Below are positions 55,858 through 63,853 of a DNA stretch of 64,000 nucleotides, piece by piece; the first letter of the stretch is position 1; every line of letters begins with the position of its first letter. The stretch is taken from contig NZ_QUOV01000001.1 in assembly GCF_003390395.1 (NCBI RefSeq), forward strand, positions 3,968,001-4,032,000. The letters are read 5' to 3'. This DNA comes from Thalassotalea euphylliae. Its GTDB lineage: Bacteria; Pseudomonadota; Gammaproteobacteria; Enterobacterales; Alteromonadaceae. The notes below the pieces were generated by a model, which saw only the letters and a list, made by a program, of their open reading frames with translations, was not told where the DNA came from and did not search any database. The position numbers and the translations under genes are program-made.

Positions 55858-57681
55858 CTACTCTAGTGCTTCGTCCGCTTGCTCAACAAAGTTGGCAGCA
55901 TGATTCATAACATGGAAGATCAAACTTTGCTCATTAGTCCCTGTCACTAAGTGTGCACCTGGCCCCATCGCATAGACACCAACATCTTCACCCGCATGCG
56001 TTTCAGAGCTTAGCGGGATCAAAGCTTCTTGATGGAAGCCTGAAGACTCGGTGTTAACGGTCGTTAAATCTTGACGGTCATTGACGATTTCCATGCTGTA
56101 GGCGACATCGGCATCGTTTTCACTCCCTAAGTCTTTATAGCCTCGACCATTAGTGTAACCCACAGTGGTATATGGTAAGCCGTCTGCCGCAAGGCTTGGC
56201 TCTTCATTACCAACACTTACCACTTTACCCAAAATTGGGTTACCGCGTTTCGGGTAGCCGGCAATGGTAAAGACATGGCTGTGGTCAGCGGTGACAATAA
56301 TTAAGGTGTCTTCTAGGTTCGTTGCTTTAACCGCTGCATCAACTGCTTTAGCAAACTCTATGGTATCGGTTAACGCGTTATAGGCACTGCCTGCGTGGTG
56401 ACCATGGTCGATGCGACCCGACTCAACCATTAAGAAGAAGCCTTCATCATTGTTATCCAGTACATCAATTGCTTTCGCTGTCATCTCAGTGAGCGACGGC
56501 TCGCCTAGAGCATCTTCACTGCGGTTTGCTTCATAGCGCATGTGCGACTCGTTAAACAAGCCGAAAACACGCTCTGTCGTGGCAGGATTAATGGCATCAA
56601 AGCCAGCTTGGTCGATAACATATTGACCAGCACTGTATTTAGCTTGCCACTCAGCAGTTAGGTCACGGCCATCGGTGCGATCACCTTCTATACTGCTTAC
56701 CGCGTCACCAGTATTGAACGCTGCATCTTTTGGCAAGAAGTGACGACGACCACCACCGAACATCACCTCAATACCGTCAACATCTAAGCCTGTAAAACGG
56801 GCTTCTAGATTGCTCTCAAAATTCACAAGTTGCGAAGCAATGTCTTCACAGCCAGCGGCAACTGCATCGGCAGGCATGTCGGAAACATCTTCCCAGTTGC
56901 GATCCGCCGACTTTGCATAAGTTGCCGCGGGCGTTGCATGGGTAATACGAGCCGTAGAGATAACCCCCGTTGATTTGCCAACAATTTCGGCCATTTCAAG
57001 CGCAGTAACCAACTCTTGGCCAGCGACTGAGGCACAATCACTGCGCGATATCCCCTCGGCAACACCAATCACGCCAACATCGGTTTTAACACCAGACATC
57101 ATCGCTGTCATCGTGCCCGCAGAATCTGGAGTTTGCGCATCAACGTTGTAAGTTTTAACAAAACCAGAATATGGGAATTTATCAAAACTTAGCTCGTACT
57201 CTTCACCCGCTAAGCCGGCCTGCTGCCCCGCCATAATTCGCGCTGCAGTAATGGTTGAAATACCTAAGCCATCGCCGACAAACAAGATTACGTTTTTCGC
57301 TTGGCCTTTGGCGATTTCAATTGCCTCAGCACGGTTTTGTGCAATTTCAACGCGACGCTTAGCTTGGGTAAACCAAGTATTGGTGCTGGTAACATCAGCG
57401 GCACCTCCGTTAGCATTTGTAATGGTTGGTGCACAGACAAATTCCGTGGCATCAATTTCGCCAGCATCAAGCGTATTGTTGCCGTTGTCATCTAAACCCG
57501 AGTCAATTTGAACGCCGCCGTTTAAGCAATTGGCGTTACCCACCGCTAGCGGGGTTTGCAGCACTAAACTGTTTAAACCATTGGTACCATTTGTGCCGTT
57601 TGTACCGTCGCTACCATCGTCACCGTCACAGCCCGTTAGTGCGACCAAAATTGACAACGACAAAATTTTTAAAGTTTTCAT
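55858..57681 (-). CDS. Lipoprotein alkaline phosphatase with collagen-like linker
   Basis: A 607-residue alkaline phosphatase of the PhoA family. Lipobox ALTGC, then a GTNGTNG collagen-like stretch and a small domain NCLNGGVQIDSGLDDNGNN with two Cys and an acidic Asp-rich loop (resembles the short DUF7151-type module), then the catalytic domain. Metal and catalytic residues: VGDGLG, nucleophile Ser187 in TPDSAGTMTAM, ATPAATYAKSADR, ESGRIDHGHHAG and TADHSH. It would release phosphate from phosphomonoesters at the cell surface. It follows its paralogue by 10 bp. Confidence 0.92.
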   Translation of the reverse strand: MKTLKILSLSILVALTGCDGDDGSDGTNGTNGTNGLNSLVLQTPLAVGNANCLNGGVQIDSGLDDNGNNTLDAGEIDATEFVCAPTITNANGGAADVTSTNTWFTQAKRRVEIAQNRAEAIEIAKGQAKNVILFVGDGLGISTITAARIMAGQQAGLAGEEYELSFDKFPYSGFVKTYNVDAQTPDSAGTMTAMMSGVKTDVGVIGVAEGISRSDCASVAGQELVTALEMAEIVGKSTGVISTARITHATPAATYAKSADRNWEDVSDMPADAVAAGCEDIASQLVNFESNLEARFTGLDVDGIEVMFGGGRRHFLPKDAAFNTGDAVSSIEGDRTDGRDLTAEWQAKYSAGQYVIDQAGFDAINPATTERVFGLFNESHMRYEANRSEDALGEPSLTEMTAKAIDVLDNNDEGFFLMVESGRIDHGHHAGSAYNALTDTIEFAKAVDAAVKATNLEDTLIIVTADHSHVFTIAGYPKRGNPILGKVVSVGNEEPSLAADGLPYTTVGYTNGRGYKDLGSENDADVAYSMEIVNDRQDLTTVNTESSGFHQEALIPLSSETHAGEDVGVYAMGPGAHLVTGTNEQSLIFHVMNHAANFVEQADEALE

Positions 57682-57691
57682 GTCACTACTC

Positions 57692-59272
57692 CTAGTCGTT
57701 CAGTAAGCCAAGGGATTGATTAATTAAATGAAACACAACATTTTGCTCAACAACACCTTGGGCTAAATGTGCGCCTGGACCTTTAGCATGAAGTGAAATA
57801 TCTTCACCAGCATGGGTTTCAGAGCTTAACGGAATAGTGGTTTCTTGGTGAAAACCTGGGGCCTTAGTATCAACCGCGGAAATATCTTTACGGCCCGAAT
57901 TTGGGTCAATGCCGTAAATAGCGTCAGCATTTGTTTCACTGCCTAAATCAGCAAAACCACGACCATTTGTGTAACCAAGTGTGGTGTAGGGCATGCCGTC
58001 AGAGGCTAAACTTGGCTCGTCGCTGCCTACTGAAACCACTTTTCCTAAAATTGGATTACCACGTTTAGGGTAACCGGCAATGGTAAATACATGGCTGTGA
58101 TCCGCTGTTACTAAAATCAAAGTTTCTTCAGGGTCTGTCGCGTCAGCAGCTGCTTGCACAGCTTTGGCGAACTCAACAGTATCGTAAAGCGCGTTATAAG
58201 CATTACCTGCGTGGTGACCGTGATCTATGCGACCAGACTCAACCACTAACAAGTAACCCTTGTCATTATTGTCTAAGATATCAATCGCTTTGCTGGTCAT
58301 TTCAGACAATGAAGGCTCACCGGCAATATCGTTGGCGCGATCGGCTTCGTATTGCATATGTGATTCGTTAAACAAGCCCAGCACTTTGGTTGCGGTTGAA
58401 GCGTCAATTGCATCAAAACCCGCTTTGTCCATAACGTAAGTGCCACTGCTGTACGTGGCTTGCCATTCGGCAGTCAGATCACGCTCGTCGGTGCGATCGC
58501 CTTCTACCTCACTGCGTGCATCAGCACTGTTAAATGCCGCATCTTTAGGTAGAAAGTGACGACGGCCACCGCCCATGGCAACTTCAATACCGTCTACATC
58601 AATACCAGGAAAGCGCATTTCTAAATTCTTCTCAAAATTAACGAGCTGAGAGGCGATATCTTCACACCCGCCAGCAACAGCAGACTCTGGCATGTCTGAT
58701 ACATCTTCCCAATTGCGATCAGCCGATTTGGCATAGGTAGCGGCTGGTGTAGCATGCGTAATACGAGCAGTAGAAACAACACCTGTCGATAGGCCACGAA
58801 TTTCTGCAAGCTCAACTGCGCTGACTAGCTCATTACCCTTAACGGTTGCGCAATTGCCACGTTCGATATCTTCGTCAACACCGATAACCCCAACATCGGT
58901 TTTTACACCTGAAATCATTGCCGTCATTGTGCCCGCAGAATCAGGGGTTTGCGCGTCAACGTTGTAAGTTTTAACCTGCGCAGAATACGGGAAAGTTTCA
59001 AACGACAAATAACCTTCTTCGCCTGATTGCCCTGCCAATTGCCCTTGTAAAATACGTGCTGCCGTTAAGGTAGAAATTCCCATACCGTCACCGACAAATA
59101 AAATGACATTTTTGGCTTTGTCTTTGGTTGTTTGCGCAAGCTTGTTTGTGATCACTTGCTCGGCATTGCTGTACCAGCTACTTGATTTTTGCACATCTGG
59201 TAGCACTGCCGCCTGTGCGCTCGTTGCTAGTGCCGAAGCAATTAGCGAGCGAAGAATCCATCGAGAATGCAT
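57692..59272 (-). CDS. phoA: Exported alkaline phosphatase (PhoA family)
   Basis: A 526-residue alkaline phosphatase with an ordinary signal peptide (ending AQAAV). Catalytic elements: FVGDGMG, nucleophile Ser112 in TPDSAGTMTAM, ATPAATYAKSADR, ESGRIDHGHHAG and TADHSHVF. It is very similar throughout to the downstream lipoprotein form, indicating tandem duplication. The upstream 465 bp include MITE-like and PhoB-box-like sequences. Good GAGGA before the ATG. Confidence 0.93.
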   Translation of the reverse strand: MHSRWILRSLIASALATSAQAAVLPDVQKSSSWYSNAEQVITNKLAQTTKDKAKNVILFVGDGMGISTLTAARILQGQLAGQSGEEGYLSFETFPYSAQVKTYNVDAQTPDSAGTMTAMISGVKTDVGVIGVDEDIERGNCATVKGNELVSAVELAEIRGLSTGVVSTARITHATPAATYAKSADRNWEDVSDMPESAVAGGCEDIASQLVNFEKNLEMRFPGIDVDGIEVAMGGGRRHFLPKDAAFNSADARSEVEGDRTDERDLTAEWQATYSSGTYVMDKAGFDAIDASTATKVLGLFNESHMQYEADRANDIAGEPSLSEMTSKAIDILDNNDKGYLLVVESGRIDHGHHAGNAYNALYDTVEFAKAVQAAADATDPEETLILVTADHSHVFTIAGYPKRGNPILGKVVSVGSDEPSLASDGMPYTTLGYTNGRGFADLGSETNADAIYGIDPNSGRKDISAVDTKAPGFHQETTIPLSSETHAGEDISLHAKGPGAHLAQGVVEQNVVFHLINQSLGLLND

Positions 59273-59328
59273 GTCTCGTTCCTCTGAAGTTTGTTTTTAG
59301 TTTGAAGTTGCTTTGGAGGGCTTTTTTT

Positions 59329-59490
59329 ATACCAATTGAATTAATTAGTTGATCAATTATGGAGCAGGAAAAAGGTTCATAAACAAGGCGTTATTTTTTG
59401 GTAACTAGTTATTCTAATTTCAAAAATAACAACGCAGTTGATGAGCGTTTTAACCAGCCAGAATGATCAAGTATTTATTGAAATTGGTAT
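59329..59490. mobile_element. MITE-like palindromic element (about 162 bp)
   Basis: The left end ATACCAATTGAATTAATTA..TTGATCA and the inverted right end ATACCAATTTCAATAAATA..TTGATCA match at most positions over 35 bp, and the inner arms (GGCGTTATTTTTTG versus GCGTTGTTATTTTTG) continue the palindrome to a centre near 59410. No coding capacity. Ends with ATACC/GGTAT and AT-rich flanks fit a miniature inverted-repeat element. Other copies in the genome cannot be checked here. Confidence 0.65.
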
Positions 59491-59531
59491 TCTTCTTTGC
59501 CGCAGAAGTTGCCCAACAGCGAACCGAATAT

Positions 59532-59549
59532 AGGTGAGAAAAATGACAG
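59532..59549 (-). promoter_or_regulatory. Weak PhoB-box-like site toward the phosphatase operon
   Basis: On the minus strand CTGTCAT-TTTT-CTCACCT: the first heptamer is a perfect Pho repeat, the second is poor. Orientation is toward the alkaline phosphatase genes. Confidence 0.3.
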
Positions 59550-59587
59550 CTAGGTGGCGTGTTTATTACTGACGTATGAACAATTGT

Positions 59588-59610
59588 TGACACTAGACTA
59601 ACAAGTGTCA
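59588..59610. promoter_or_regulatory. Dyad operator candidate
   Basis: TGACACT (59588-59594) and AGTGTCA (59604-59610) are perfect inverted 7-mers with a 9-bp spacer, upstream of the thioesterase gene and overlapping the first Pho-like repeat. Confidence 0.4.
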
Positions 59611-59622
59611 CACAGGTGTCAT
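59605..59622 (+). promoter_or_regulatory. PhoB-box-like direct repeat
   Basis: GTGTCAC-ACAG-GTGTCAT has two TGTCAY heptamers with the 11-bp period of a PHO box (CTGTCAT-N4-CTGTCAC). It points toward the thioesterase gene but could also act on the divergent phosphatase operon. Confidence 0.45.
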
Positions 59623-59737
59623 TTTGTGAATGACGATTAAAAATGGCGGCTTTCCCACCAGAAGCATTTGCATTTATATGATAACTAGATGATTATCAGA
59701 TTTAATTTATTCAGCAATTGCATAAATAGGGCTATTT

Positions 59738-60232
59738 ATGACAACAGATAACACCCCCACAAGTAATACCGTAGAGTTTCGTTTTCTGGCTGAGCCAACC
59801 GATGTTAACTTTGGTGGCAAAGTACATGGCGGTATGGTGATGAAGTGGATAGATCAAGCTTCCTATGCATGTGCTGCTCAGTGGAGTAAACACTACTGTG
59901 TAACGGTATCGGCTAACGCGATACGCTTTATTCGACCAATTCTTGTCGGTCAATTAATTAGCATTGAAGCGCGAATTGTTCATACCGGAAAATCGAGTAT
60001 GCATATTTATGTGGTTGTGCGCGCTGGCGACCCCAAAACAGGTAAACAAGCGGTTACCAACCGATGTTTCATTACTTTTATGGCGGTCGATGATACTGGC
60101 TATCCAACGCCAGTTCCTGCTTATACGGCGATAAGCGACGAAGATAAGCAGCTTGAAAAAGTGGCAATTCAAGCGAAAGACTTTGCTAAAAAGCTCGATA
60201 ATGATTTTGAAGAGAAATTAGGGTGGAAATAA
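59738..60232 (+). CDS. Acyl-CoA thioesterase, hotdog fold
   Basis: A 164-residue hotdog thioesterase of the YciA/acyl-CoA hydrolase group: DVNFGGKVHGGMVMKWIDQAS contains the active-site Asp region and HGG turn, and RFIRPILVGQLI follows. It hydrolyses acyl-CoA esters; chain-length preference is unknown. Single gene on the plus strand, divergent from the phosphatases. Confidence 0.9.
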   Translation: MTTDNTPTSNTVEFRFLAEPTDVNFGGKVHGGMVMKWIDQASYACAAQWSKHYCVTVSANAIRFIRPILVGQLISIEARIVHTGKSSMHIYVVVRAGDPKTGKQAVTNRCFITFMAVDDTGYPTPVPAYTAISDEDKQLEKVAIQAKDFAKKLDNDFEEKLGWK

Positions 60233-60243
60233 CACCACCCTAA
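60218..60243 (+). terminator. Stem-loop across the thioesterase stop codon
   Basis: TTAGGGTGG (60218-60226) and CCACCCTAA (60235-60243) form a perfect 9-bp stem with an 8-nt loop that contains the stop codon. No T-run, so termination is uncertain. Confidence 0.4.
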
Positions 60244-60312
60244 ACCTTAACGATAGACGTAAACAGTGCAGCACGGGCTGCAAGCTGCCTAACATTTGTC
60301 GTTGCAAAAGCG

Positions 60313-61164
60313 TTATGTGCGACGACGAGCAATTAAACCTAAACCTAAAATTAACATTACCCAAGTTGTCGGTAATGGCACCGCAACCGCAGGCTGGTTG
60401 TTAGATAAGCTGCCACCAAAGGCCGCAGTTAAGCCACTCGTGTCCGTAAAATTAAGAGACAGCGTGTTCCAACCATCGGCAGTACCTGCAAACGTAGACG
60501 CTGAAATTTCAGTCAATACATAAAATGACTGGCCATTATCGATATTAAATGACAGATTGCCGGGGACATCCTGCTCACCAAACTCAATACCAACTTGTTC
60601 AATGCCCGCTTGCTCAAAGTTTCCACCCAGTTCTTCGTATAGATACTCAATATCAAACGGGTCCCAGCGTAAAAATCGATCACTTGAGCCGGTTAGTACT
60701 GCGACAGAAGCCGTGAGATAATTAGTAACATCAACTCCAGAAGGTGACACAACACCATGCAAGTTGAAATTTAAATCTATGTTGTGATCATCACTTCCTT
60801 GGTAGGTGTAATGCTGAACAGCAAATGCTCGAGCAATACTGTTTTCACCAAACTCAGAACTTGCGTAGACTTTTAAGGTTGGCAAAAAGCCAAAGCCGTC
60901 AAGATTTGCATAGGCTCTAGACTCACCAAAATCACTGTATCCGCTCACTGAGCCTGAACTGTGGTGTTGACCACCTTCTTCATCGTAGGCAATGATATTA
61001 GGAAAAAAGTCACTATTCACACTACAGCTACTATGACCGCAGTCTCCAACAACTTGCGAGTTAACATACACCCCCCAACCATCAATTAAAGAAGCCGAGG
61101 CTTGTTGTGAGAAAATTAGTACAGAAGAGAGAAAGGCTAGTCCTAGTTTTTGTTTTTTAAGCAT
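60313..61164 (-). CDS. PEP-CTERM sorting-signal protein
   Basis: A 283-residue exported protein with a signal peptide (ending near QASAS). The C terminus is a typical exosortase signal: VPLPTTWVMLILGLGLIARRRT split as VPLP, a membrane helix and RRR (residues 262-283). The mature part is a beta-rich, Gly/Ser/Asp-rich surface domain with one Cys pair near the start (GDCGHSSC). It should be sorted by an EpsH/XrtA exosortase, which is not in this window. AAGGAG precedes the ATG. A sigma-54 promoter lies upstream. Confidence 0.85.
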   Translation of the reverse strand: MLKKQKLGLAFLSSVLIFSQQASASLIDGWGVYVNSQVVGDCGHSSCSVNSDFFPNIIAYDEEGGQHHSSGSVSGYSDFGESRAYANLDGFGFLPTLKVYASSEFGENSIARAFAVQHYTYQGSDDHNIDLNFNLHGVVSPSGVDVTNYLTASVAVLTGSSDRFLRWDPFDIEYLYEELGGNFEQAGIEQVGIEFGEQDVPGNLSFNIDNGQSFYVLTEISASTFAGTADGWNTLSLNFTDTSGLTAAFGGSLSNNQPAVAVPLPTTWVMLILGLGLIARRRT

Positions 61165-61202
61165 TTATTGCTCCTTGCTACTTGATAAAACGAGCTCTAG
61201 CA

Positions 61203-61218
61203 AGCAAAGGTAGTACCA
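61203..61218 (-). promoter_or_regulatory. Sigma-54 (RpoN) -24/-12 promoter of the PEP-CTERM gene
   Basis: On the minus strand TGGTACTACCTTTGCT matches TGGCACGNNNNTTGCW with only two differences, both outside the GG and GC cores, and the GG-GC spacing is correct. The predicted start would lie near 61192, leaving a ~28-nt leader with AAGGAG before the ATG at 61164. Confidence 0.7.
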
Positions 61219-61280
61219 GTAAATTTTTATTTAACAATTTCAACACCTTAAACCAAATAAAATCTCAACCAACAAGTCAG

Positions 61281-61295
61281 CTGTAAAGATTACAG
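61281..61295. promoter_or_regulatory. Possible activator-binding dyad for the sigma-54 promoter
   Basis: CTGTAA-AGA-TTACAG is a perfect 6-3-6 inverted repeat about 64 bp upstream of the -24 element, where a bacterial enhancer-binding protein such as PrsR could bind. Confidence 0.4.
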
Positions 61296-61506
61296 ACAAC
61301 TTACTGTTTATTTTTCAATCACTTATGATTATAAAATAAAAATAGTGGAAAACTGAAAGAAAACGCCTGCTGCATCGTACTTTTATCTGTAGCGTCAAAT
61401 CGAGTACTCAACCAATTTATGCAATTAATGATTTTTTCATTTAAGTACTGTTGGTTACCTCAAATACTTGGCACAATGAATTGAATTAGAAGCAATGGAA
61501 GTCTTA

Positions 61507-62772
61507 ATGAAGGTATTAATTACTCTGCTGTTAATCTTCAGCCCACTTTTCTCTGTGTTTAAGCTGTCTGCAGCTGAACAAGCGGGCACAATTTTTAAAC
61601 AGTTAGCACCATCACTATACCAAATCCGGCTAATTGATAAGGCCAGTGGTGAAAAATCAACAATTGGCTCAGGTTTTCAAATTACCGCCGACGGATTAAT
61701 CGCAACTAACTATCACGTTATTTCAGGCCATGCCCAGTACCCTGAGAAATATCACATTCAATATTTAGATCATCAAGGCAATAAAGGCGAGCTAAGCTTA
61801 GCCAGTGTTGATGTTATCAATGATCTGGCCTTGGTGAAGCGCGAAGTACCTGCGCCAATGGCATTTTTCTCGATTGCAGATCATGCGCCAACCAAAGGTG
61901 AAAAACTCTATTCGTTAGGTAACCCACATGATCTTGGAATGATTGTCGTTCCCGGTACCTACAACGGTCTAAAAAAAGAATCCTTTACTGACAAAATCCA
62001 TTTTACGGGTTCAGTGAATTCCGGCATGAGTGGCGGCCCAGTGGTTAACAAAGCAGAGCAAGTCGTTGGTATAAATGTTGCCACTTCGGGTAATCAGATC
62101 GGGTTTTTAGTGCCTCATGACAAGCTAGCTAAGCTGTTTAAAGGCTATAAAAGCTCGCCTCCTGAAACCATAGAGCAACAAATGGCGGAGCAACTTATTG
62201 CCAATCAAAAAGCCATGGTCGATACCCTGTTGACCAGCCAGTGGCAGCCCAAAATGCTAGGCTACGGTATAATTCCAACCATAGATGTACCTTTTATCCG
62301 CTGTTGGGGTGAGTCGAATACCGATAAGCAAGATGCGCTTATTCAATCAGTTGTCGCCAATTGTGCAATGGATGAAGACACTTTTATCGATAACAACTTT
62401 TTTACTGGTGGCATCGAAATGCAGTTCCAATATATGGAAACCAGTAAAATTAGCGATTTTAAGTTTTATCATTTGTATCAGCGCCAAGTCGCACGTGCAG
62501 TTGCAAGTAACAAAGCGACGAAAGACGATGTTACCGAATTTGCCTGCCATCACGACATTGTGATGCCAGCATCTAGCAAAATTAACAACAAAAGTATTTT
62601 GTGCACACGCAACTATAAAAAGTTTCCCGACTTATTTGATGTACTTTATTTAGGTTTATCGGTTGACCGTGATACGCAAGCATTAATCAGTCACTTCACC
62701 ATTGCAGGTGTCGAGAAAAACATGGCATTGGCCTTTACTAAGCAGTTTATGGAGTCAGTATCATGGAAATAA
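61507..62772 (+). CDS. Trypsin-like serine protease with novel C-terminal domain
   Basis: An exported protease of the S1C/Do-like fold. Counting from the upstream ATG 61495, the triad is His74 (TNYHVIS), Asp110 (NDLALV) and Ser179 (GMSGGP). There is a signal peptide but no PDZ domain; instead a ~200-residue C-terminal region with four cysteines follows (RCWGES, NCAMDE, ACHHD, LCTRN) that I do not recognise. ATG 61507 has GGAAG five bases upstream and is preferred, giving 421 residues. It overlaps the FHA gene by 10 bp, so the two are coupled. Confidence 0.82.
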   Translation: MKVLITLLLIFSPLFSVFKLSAAEQAGTIFKQLAPSLYQIRLIDKASGEKSTIGSGFQITADGLIATNYHVISGHAQYPEKYHIQYLDHQGNKGELSLASVDVINDLALVKREVPAPMAFFSIADHAPTKGEKLYSLGNPHDLGMIVVPGTYNGLKKESFTDKIHFTGSVNSGMSGGPVVNKAEQVVGINVATSGNQIGFLVPHDKLAKLFKGYKSSPPETIEQQMAEQLIANQKAMVDTLLTSQWQPKMLGYGIIPTIDVPFIRCWGESNTDKQDALIQSVVANCAMDEDTFIDNNFFTGGIEMQFQYMETSKISDFKFYHLYQRQVARAVASNKATKDDVTEFACHHDIVMPASSKINNKSILCTRNYKKFPDLFDVLYLGLSVDRDTQALISHFTIAGVEKNMALAFTKQFMESVSWK

Positions 62773-63725
62773 TTATCGAAGAGTTGAGCAAAGGCCATAA
62801 GCTTATCAGCCGCCAAAAGTATAATAATGGCTCGGTAAAAATTGGCCGAGCCTACAATAACGATGTTATTGTTAGCGACCCTCATGTTTGCCCTGAGCAT
62901 TTGTCGGTTAATTACAACGGCGAGCACTGGGTAGTAGAGGATGACAATAGTCTTAACGGCTCTTTTTTAGGGCAAAGTAAACAGACAGCTCATGGTCACA
63001 TTGTAAAATCAGGCGATGTGATTGCCCTTGGCAACAGCCAAATCCGCCTGCTATTTCCACAACATCCCGTGCCAGAAAGTGTGCCATTTAGCGCCTTTGA
63101 AACGTTAATCAATCTTGCCCGCAATCCTCTGGTCATAGGGTTAAGTATTTTGCTCTTTACGCTGGCCTCCGGTTGGTTAACTTACCTTGATAAAGGCAAA
63201 GAAGTTAACTTTACCCAGTTGCTTGTGCCTGCCATTGGGATGGCCTTGGTGTTTAGCATATGGCCAGCGCTCGTTTCCTTGGTATCGCATTTAACCAAGA
63301 ACGACGCCAGAGTAATGCATCAAATCGGCACTTGTTTTGTGTTTTTCTTGCTACTGATGCTGACGGATATAGTGCAAGCCTTGGTTAGCTTTAATACTTC
63401 CAGCAATTGGCCTATCGCATGGCTCACCTATGCACTGCCAATTGGCGTTGCATTTACTCTATTTTGGCTAAACTGTTATATCGGCTTTCATATGAGCGAG
63501 CGTCGACGTATGGCTGCGGCAGCAACCTTAACCTTAATATTCTTCGGTGGTGGTGCTTTAGTTCATTTCAGCAGACAGCCAGAATTCAATCCTAGACCAC
63601 AATACGACGCCACCATCATGCCACCGAGCTATTTATACTCGAGTAGCAGTGATGTTGATAGCTTCCTTGACGATGCTGAGAAATTATTTGAGAAAACACG
63701 TCAGCAATCGTTAACGGAAAAATAA
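62763..63725 (+). CDS. FHA-domain protein with five membrane helices
   Basis: A 320-residue protein with an N-terminal forkhead-associated domain (about 18-97: KIGRAYNNDVIVSD, VVEDDNSLNGSFLG) and five hydrophobic helices (about 122-290), ending in a short acidic cytoplasmic or periplasmic tail. The usual SRxH of FHA phosphothreonine binding reads CPEH (H44 region), so binding may be altered. Translation is coupled to the protease gene. Function as a pair is unknown; signalling at the membrane is an inference. Confidence 0.8.
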   Translation: MEIIIEELSKGHKLISRQKYNNGSVKIGRAYNNDVIVSDPHVCPEHLSVNYNGEHWVVEDDNSLNGSFLGQSKQTAHGHIVKSGDVIALGNSQIRLLFPQHPVPESVPFSAFETLINLARNPLVIGLSILLFTLASGWLTYLDKGKEVNFTQLLVPAIGMALVFSIWPALVSLVSHLTKNDARVMHQIGTCFVFFLLLMLTDIVQALVSFNTSSNWPIAWLTYALPIGVAFTLFWLNCYIGFHMSERRRMAAAATLTLIFFGGGALVHFSRQPEFNPRPQYDATIMPPSYLYSSSSDVDSFLDDAEKLFEKTRQQSLTEK

Positions 63726-63745
63726 TCAGCAATATCATTAAGATC

Positions 63746-63782
63746 AAAAAAGCGAGCCTTGAGAACCAAGACTCGCTTTTTT
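63746..63782. terminator. Bidirectional intrinsic terminator between FHA and trpS genes
   Basis: AAAAAAGCGAG (63746-63756) pairs with CTCGCTTTTTT (63772-63782), with an inner CTTG/CAAG extension. A- and T-runs on both sides allow it to stop both convergent transcripts. Confidence 0.9.
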
Positions 63783-63853
63783 ATTTATGTGGTTTTTATT
63801 GTTTAATGCTTCATTATCTAAACAATGGGTTGAGCAGACTATTATTGCGTAGA

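Larger units (their letters stand above)
59273..59737. other. Intergenic region with MITE-like element and Pho-box-like repeats
   Basis: The 465-bp gap between the divergent phosphatase and thioesterase genes contains the palindromic element (59329-59490) and candidate PhoB sites (59532-59622). Both genes' promoters must lie here. No open frame of note was seen. Confidence 0.7.
61165..61494. other. Intergenic region between PEP-CTERM and protease genes
   Basis: The 330-bp AT-rich gap holds a sigma-54-type promoter and a dyad for the PEP-CTERM gene, described separately. Nothing convincing was found for the plus-strand protease promoter. Confidence 0.6.

Noticed and set aside
61469-61484. Sigma-54-like TGGCAC...TTG before the protease gene
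   Set aside because: Spacing between TGGCAC and TTG is one base too long and the GC of the -12 box is absent.
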